Source: Streptosporangium pseudovulgare
GTDB taxonomy: Bacteria; Actinomycetota; Actinomycetes; Streptosporangiales; Streptosporangiaceae
Length of the DNA stretch: 64,000 bases
NCBI RefSeq assembly: GCF_014648055.1
Contig: NZ_BMQJ01000016.1
Coordinates: 124,001 to 188,000 of the forward strand
Direction of reading: 5' to 3'
Shown: one piece after another, positions 60,480 to 64,000 of the stretch
Position numbering within the stretch: the stretch's first letter is position 1
How the letters are laid out: each line of letters starts with the position of its first letter
The notes under the pieces: model-generated
Seen by the model: the letters and a program-made list of their open reading frames with translations, nothing else
Told to the model about the DNA's origin: nothing
The model's database searches: none
Made by a program: the position numbers and the translations under genes

Positions 60480-61247
60480 CTAGACGGGGCCGGCGTCGCT
60501 CCGGGGCGCCGATCCCGCGTACCGGCGGACGATCGGCTCCAGGTAGTCCACCTGCGTCCCACCGAGCCGGGCCAGCTCGGCAGGGGAGCGGACCAGGGCG
60601 ATCCGGTCCAGCTCCGGCTCCCGGCCCAGCGCCGTCTCCGACGCCACCAGGGCCGCGAACCGCTCACGCAGCAGCGGCTCCGGCCGGGGCGGCGCGAGGA
60701 ACAGGACGCCGACGTCGCCCTCCTCGCCGTGGACGATGGACCACAGGATCATCTCGTCCGGCGCCGTGTCCAGGCCCGTCTCCTCGGCCAGTTCCCGGGC
60801 GGCGTGCCGGGCGAGCGCGGCCGTGTCGAGGGGGCCGGCGTCCTCGGGCGGTTCGGCCGACCCGCCCGGCGGCTGCCAGCGGCCGGGAGCGGCGGTCGAC
60901 GACGACATCCGTCCCACCAGCAGCCGCCCGTCGTCCGTCGGCTGCGCGATGCTGACGAAGAGAGGCGGCAGCCGCGCGGTGGCGCCCGGGACCAGGCGCA
61001 GGGCGTAGCGCCGGTAGGTGATCCTCGCCCAGGTCAGGACCGCGCTGCGCGGCCCCTCCCACTCCAGCCCCGCCGAGGCGGCCACCGGCCCGTCGAAGAA
61101 GCTCGGGTTGGCCCGGACCGCCTCGTCCCACGCGCGGTCCATGGCCGCCCGCTCCCCGGGCGGCACCGGGGGCGCGGGGATCTCGACCAGACGGAGACGG
61201 TGCACGTCCAGGAGTGCGACGCCGCGCCGCGGCGATGGCTCGGTCAC
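60480..61247 (-). CDS. NUDIX hydrolase domain protein
   Basis: The 255-residue protein has the Nudix box spread over GGSAEPPEDAGPLDTAALAR and AARELAEETGLDTAP (G-x5-E then REL-x-EE-x-G). The N-terminal 100 residues resemble the extra domain of ADP-ribose or coenzyme-type NUDIX members. The spacing between Gly and REL is longer than the classical 23-residue box. A GTG at 61247 is a reasonable start, but no clear RBS is present. Confidence 0.75.
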   Translation of the reverse strand: MTEPSPRRGVALLDVHRLRLVEIPAPPVPPGERAAMDRAWDEAVRANPSFFDGPVAASAGLEWEGPRSAVLTWARITYRRYALRLVPGATARLPPLFVSIAQPTDDGRLLVGRMSSSTAAPGRWQPPGGSAEPPEDAGPLDTAALARHAARELAEETGLDTAPDEMILWSIVHGEEGDVGVLFLAPPRPEPLLRERFAALVASETALGREPELDRIALVRSPAELARLGGTQVDYLEPIVRRYAGSAPRSDAGPV

Positions 61248-61429
61248 CCGCACAATGCTGGCACACGAGGTTCCGTCCCTCCGGCGGTTTCCCCCGGAGG
61301 GCGACGACGGACGTCCGGCGCGGAGCCCGGCCCGGGTGCCCCGGCGAGACGCGCGACCCGGGCCGGGTTCCGTACCGGAGGCCCGGCCGTACGGCCCGGT
61401 CCGCGCCGTGTCCCGCGCCGCGCCCGGTC

Positions 61430-62788
61430 TCAGGCGCGCCAGCCGCCCTCGTCCACCCCGCCCGGCACCTCGGCCGCCGGGTCGTAGGGGGTGCGGGTGA
61501 AGACGAAGGTGTTGAGATCGAGGTGGCTGATCGAGCCGTCCGCGCGGTGCACCGGCCGCAGCGTCTCCCCGGCGTAGTAGCCGTCCAGGCCGACCCAGGT
61601 GCCGTCGGCGCGGGCGGTGAACCGCGAGGCCCGGCCGGGGCCGCCGATCGGCGACAGCGACAGGTCCCGGCCGCCCGTCAGGCGCAGCGTGTAGGCGGCC
61701 GGCCCCCAGTACCACGGACCGGTCAGCTCCAGCAGGGCGGGATCGACGGCGGCCGGCTCCCACTCGGCGGGCAGGCGCGGCTCGTGCTCGTCGAGGATGG
61801 CCAGCAGGTCCGTCGTCAGGGCCCGGCTGGCCCCGGAGGTGGCGTTGGTCAGGAACAGCACGCCGGTCGCGTCGCCGGGATCGGCCCACACCGAGGCCAG
61901 GAAACCCGGCATGGAGCCGCCGTGGCCGGCCAGGCGGCGGCCTCCCGCGCGGGCCAGCTGCAGGCCCAGGCCGAAGCCGCCGGTCCAGGCGTCGCCGTCG
62001 TCGACGGTCGCCGGCTCGCGCATCTCGGCCAGGGTTTCGGTGCTCAGCACGTCACCGGTGTCACCGGCCAGGAACGCCGCCCACCGGGCGAGGTCGGCGG
62101 GGGTGGACCACATCTGCCCGGCCGGGGCCATGGCCCCCGCGTCGTGCTCGGGCTCGGGCAGCAGCACGTCGGCCCACGGGTGGACGGCGTAGCCGGTCGC
62201 GTGCGGGGCGCGGGGCCGGGGCGTGGTGTCGCGCATGCCCAGCGGCTCCAGGACCTCGTCCCGTACGGCCCGCGCCCAGTCCGTCCCCCGGTGCCGGGCG
62301 ACCATCTCGCCCAGCAGGGCGAAGCCGAGGTTGGAGTAGTGGAAGAGGCGGCCGGGGCGGTGCCGGGTGGTCTCCGGGCCGAGCAGGGCCAGCAGCTCCT
62401 CCACCGGCATGCCGGGGGTGCGCTCCCACCACTGGCCGGGCGGCTCGGCGGTCAGCCCGGCGGTGTGCGACAGCAGCTGGGCGATGCTCACCTCGCCCAC
62501 CGGGGTGCCGGGGACGTGCTTGCCGATCGGGTCGAGCAGGGCGATCCGGCCCTCGTCGCGCAGCCGCATGACGACGACGGCGACCATGCTCTTGGTGATG
62601 GAGCCGATGCGGTACTGGGTGGCCTCGGTGGGCGCGGCGCCGTCCACCCGGCCGCGGGAGCCGAACCAGACCGGGCGCCCGTCGCGCACCACGACGGCCG
62701 CCAGTGACGGCAGCCGCGAGCCGGCCTGCTCCTGCGCGATCCTGCGCAGCAGGGCGCGGGCCGTACCCTCCAGAACCGGTGCCACCAT
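61430..62788 (-). CDS. Serine hydrolase (beta-lactamase family)
   Basis: The 452-residue protein has SxxK in RIGSITKSM (Ser63, Lys66), YSNLGFALLGEMV and LAGHGGSMPGFLASVW, followed by a C-terminal lipocalin-like beta region (TGPWYWGPAAYTLRL). It is distantly related to the one at 55.4-56.6 kb. No signal peptide is visible. ATG at 62788 behind GGAAAGGAG. Esterase or peptidase roles are both possible. Confidence 0.9.
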   Translation of the reverse strand: MVAPVLEGTARALLRRIAQEQAGSRLPSLAAVVVRDGRPVWFGSRGRVDGAAPTEATQYRIGSITKSMVAVVVMRLRDEGRIALLDPIGKHVPGTPVGEVSIAQLLSHTAGLTAEPPGQWWERTPGMPVEELLALLGPETTRHRPGRLFHYSNLGFALLGEMVARHRGTDWARAVRDEVLEPLGMRDTTPRPRAPHATGYAVHPWADVLLPEPEHDAGAMAPAGQMWSTPADLARWAAFLAGDTGDVLSTETLAEMREPATVDDGDAWTGGFGLGLQLARAGGRRLAGHGGSMPGFLASVWADPGDATGVLFLTNATSGASRALTTDLLAILDEHEPRLPAEWEPAAVDPALLELTGPWYWGPAAYTLRLTGGRDLSLSPIGGPGRASRFTARADGTWVGLDGYYAGETLRPVHRADGSISHLDLNTFVFTRTPYDPAAEVPGGVDEGGWRA

Positions 62789-63129
62789 CTGCTCCTTTCC
62801 ATGGCCTGACTGAGAGGTCCCAGGCTAGGCCATGCGCGCCCATCCGAGCCGCCGGGACGTCCAAGGCCGGGGCACGGCATGTGACGGCGAACCCGGTGGA
62901 TCGGGCCGGCGGGCCCGGCCGGTCCCGGCGGGTCCGGAGCAACGAGAGCACCGCCGGCGGCCGCGCCGAGGTTTTCGGCATGTCATCCGCCCCGCCGGGA
63001 GAAGAGGACACGACCTGGCCGCTTCCCCTGCGACCGTTGCCACCGGCCGCGCGGATCCGGCGGCCGGTGGTGCGGACCGGGCACGCCTCATGACGCCCGG
63101 AGACAACGAACAGAGATCAGGGGTCGAAC
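62789..63129. other. Gap without a recognisable gene
   Basis: About 340 bases between the divergent serine hydrolase and VOC protein genes. No frame shows a known motif. It must hold both promoters, but I see no clear -10/-35 pair or palindrome. Confidence 0.5.
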
Positions 63130-63552
63130 ATGTCCGTCAAGTCCGTGGCGCATCTGAACTTCCGGGGCGACGCCCGCGCGGCGCTGGAGTTCTACCGGTC
63201 CGTGTTCGGCGGCGACCTCGCCGTCGTCACCTACAAGGACGCGGGGAACGTGCAGGAGCCCGCCGAGGCGGACCAGGTGATGTGGGGCCAGGTGACCGCC
63301 GGGAACGGCTTCCACGTCATGGCGTACGACGTGCCCTCGCGGCTGCCGTGGGACCGGGGCGAGAACTCGTTCTTCCTCTCCGTGCGCGGCGAGACCGCGG
63401 AGGAGATCACCGAATACTGGCAGAGGCTGTCCGCCGGGTCGGCCGTCATGCAGCCGCTGGGGCCCGCGCAGTGGGCTCCGCTGTACGGGATGCTCAGGGA
63501 CCGCTTCGGCGTCGTCTGGGTCCTGGACGTGGTGAGTCCGTACAACGGCTGA
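63130..63552 (+). CDS. VOC family protein (PhnB-like)
   Basis: The 140-residue protein has the PhnB-like start HLNFRGDARAALEFYRSVFG, a middle GNGFHVMAYDVPS and the C-terminal FGVVWVLDV strand of vicinal-oxygen-chelate folds. It may bind a metal or a hydrophobic ligand, as bleomycin-resistance-like members do. ATG at 63130 behind CAGGGG. Function uncertain. Confidence 0.85.
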   Translation: MSVKSVAHLNFRGDARAALEFYRSVFGGDLAVVTYKDAGNVQEPAEADQVMWGQVTAGNGFHVMAYDVPSRLPWDRGENSFFLSVRGETAEEITEYWQRLSAGSAVMQPLGPAQWAPLYGMLRDRFGVVWVLDVVSPYNG

Positions 63553-63629
63553 TCAGGGGGTGGGGGGCGGCGACCCGGCCGCTCCGGCTCAGGGGGTCGG
63601 CCGGAACCGCCCGCGGTAGGCGGTGAGGG

Positions 63630-64000
63630 TCAGACCTGCCCAGCGCCGGTGCGTGCTGGCCCGCCGCCCGTCGAGCACCGGCCGTCCTCCGACGGCGGCA
63701 GCACCCCGGCCCGCCGCAGGCCGTCGCGGGCCGCCGCGATGGCCTCGGGGGTGGTGGCGAAGACACGCCCGGCCCTGTCGAGGTCGGCGATGGCGCCCAG
63801 GGCCCGCAGCGGCTGGTGGTGGCCGTCGCGGATACCGGAGACGTAGACGGTGATGCCGCGGCGCTGCAGCCGCCGGACGGCGTCGCCGAGGACCAGGGCG
63901 CCGCTGGCGTCGACGGCGGTCACCCGGGACATGCGCAGAATCACCACGGAGACGTCGGCGAGCTCCGACAGCTCCAGCAGGAAGCGGTGCGCGGCGGCGA
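63630..64000 (-). CDS. STAS-domain protein, C-terminal part (SulP transporter-like, partial)
   Basis: The frame runs in from the right edge and encodes HRFLLELSELADVSVVILRM, SRVTAVDASGALVLGDAVRR and GITVYVSGIRDGHHQPLRAL. This is the STAS fold (conserved D-x-S/T-G at the helix start) found at the end of SulP sulfate or bicarbonate transporters. The membrane part lies beyond the window. It ends in a Gly/Pro-rich tail. Confidence 0.75.
   Translation of the reverse strand, partial: AAAHRFLLELSELADVSVVILRMSRVTAVDASGALVLGDAVRRLQRRGITVYVSGIRDGHHQPLRALGAIADLDRAGRVFATTPEAIAAARDGLRRAGVLPPSEDGRCSTGGGPARTGAGQV

Noticed and set aside
63641-63760. Possible short gene on the plus strand at the right edge
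   Set aside because: It is antisense to the STAS-domain frame and has no motif.

Overview
The window is high-GC actinomycete chromosome (strong third-position GC, GTG/TTG starts, two F420-type LLM oxidoreductases, several XRE/MmyB-like and TetR/MarR regulators, DUF1772 and NCS1 proteins). The mix is most like a filamentous actinobacterium of the Streptosporangiales/Pseudonocardiales kind; the genus cannot be fixed from sequence alone. No rRNA, tRNA or CRISPR array was recognised.

Layout. 0-2 kb: the tail of a sugar-nucleotide epimerase-like gene, then a divergent epoxide hydrolase/MarR pair. 2-11.8 kb: natural-product genes. A minus-strand operon holds a glycosyltransferase with a low-complexity insert, an arylamine N-acetyltransferase (amide-synthase) homologue overlapping a large adenylation-ketoreductase-carrier protein, a small ORF and a flavin-dependent halogenase; an LLM oxidoreductase is divergent. 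11.8-15.2 kb: IS21 (IstB) debris, a chimeric SDR made from two SDR genes, two XRE regulators and a Tn3-type transposase remnant. 15.2-20.2 kb: a TetR-controlled NCS1 permease/amidohydrolase/C45 acyltransferase operon with a perfect palindromic operator. 20.2-34 kb: a patchwork (LysR/SDR, SBF transporter, a three-gene Dyp peroxidase operon, hemerythrin/LLM, Lrp plus PLP lyase) with several stretches of gene fragments. 34-43.5 kb: a short SNF2 helicase with a SWIM protein, a rifampin-monooxygenase homologue preceded by a leader ORF and an RBS-masking hairpin, a quinone oxidoreductase, cupin, HD protein, ECF sigma factor and methyltransferase. 44.2-55 kb: a second natural-product segment with a glycosyltransferase, two P450s, two O-methyltransferases, a PPOX-fold flavoprotein, a DUF1772 protein, a Tat-exported phosphatase, an acyl-CoA carboxyltransferase and an ABC permease. 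55-64 kb: serine hydrolases, a GbsR-type regulator with an IS30-like HTH, a second Tn3 remnant carrying a nested palindromic element, a secreted protein, a neocarzinostatin-family apoprotein, a NUDIX hydrolase, a VOC protein and the end of a STAS-domain gene.

How it fits together. The two natural-product segments share architecture (a minus-strand operon with a DUF1205-type glycosyltransferase facing a short plus-strand operon), related glycosyltransferases, and short tandem repeats in almost every intergenic gap. The roughly 32 kb between them contain IS/Tn debris and unrelated genes. I infer that they are two parts of one pathway for a halogenated, O-methylated, oxidised glycoside bearing an amide-linked acyl group. 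No polyketide synthase or enediyne core gene lies in the window, so the scaffold is unknown. The neocarzinostatin-type apoprotein makes a chromoprotein-style product worth testing but does not prove one. The most novel-looking regulatory feature is the leader ORF plus hairpin in front of the rifampin monooxygenase.
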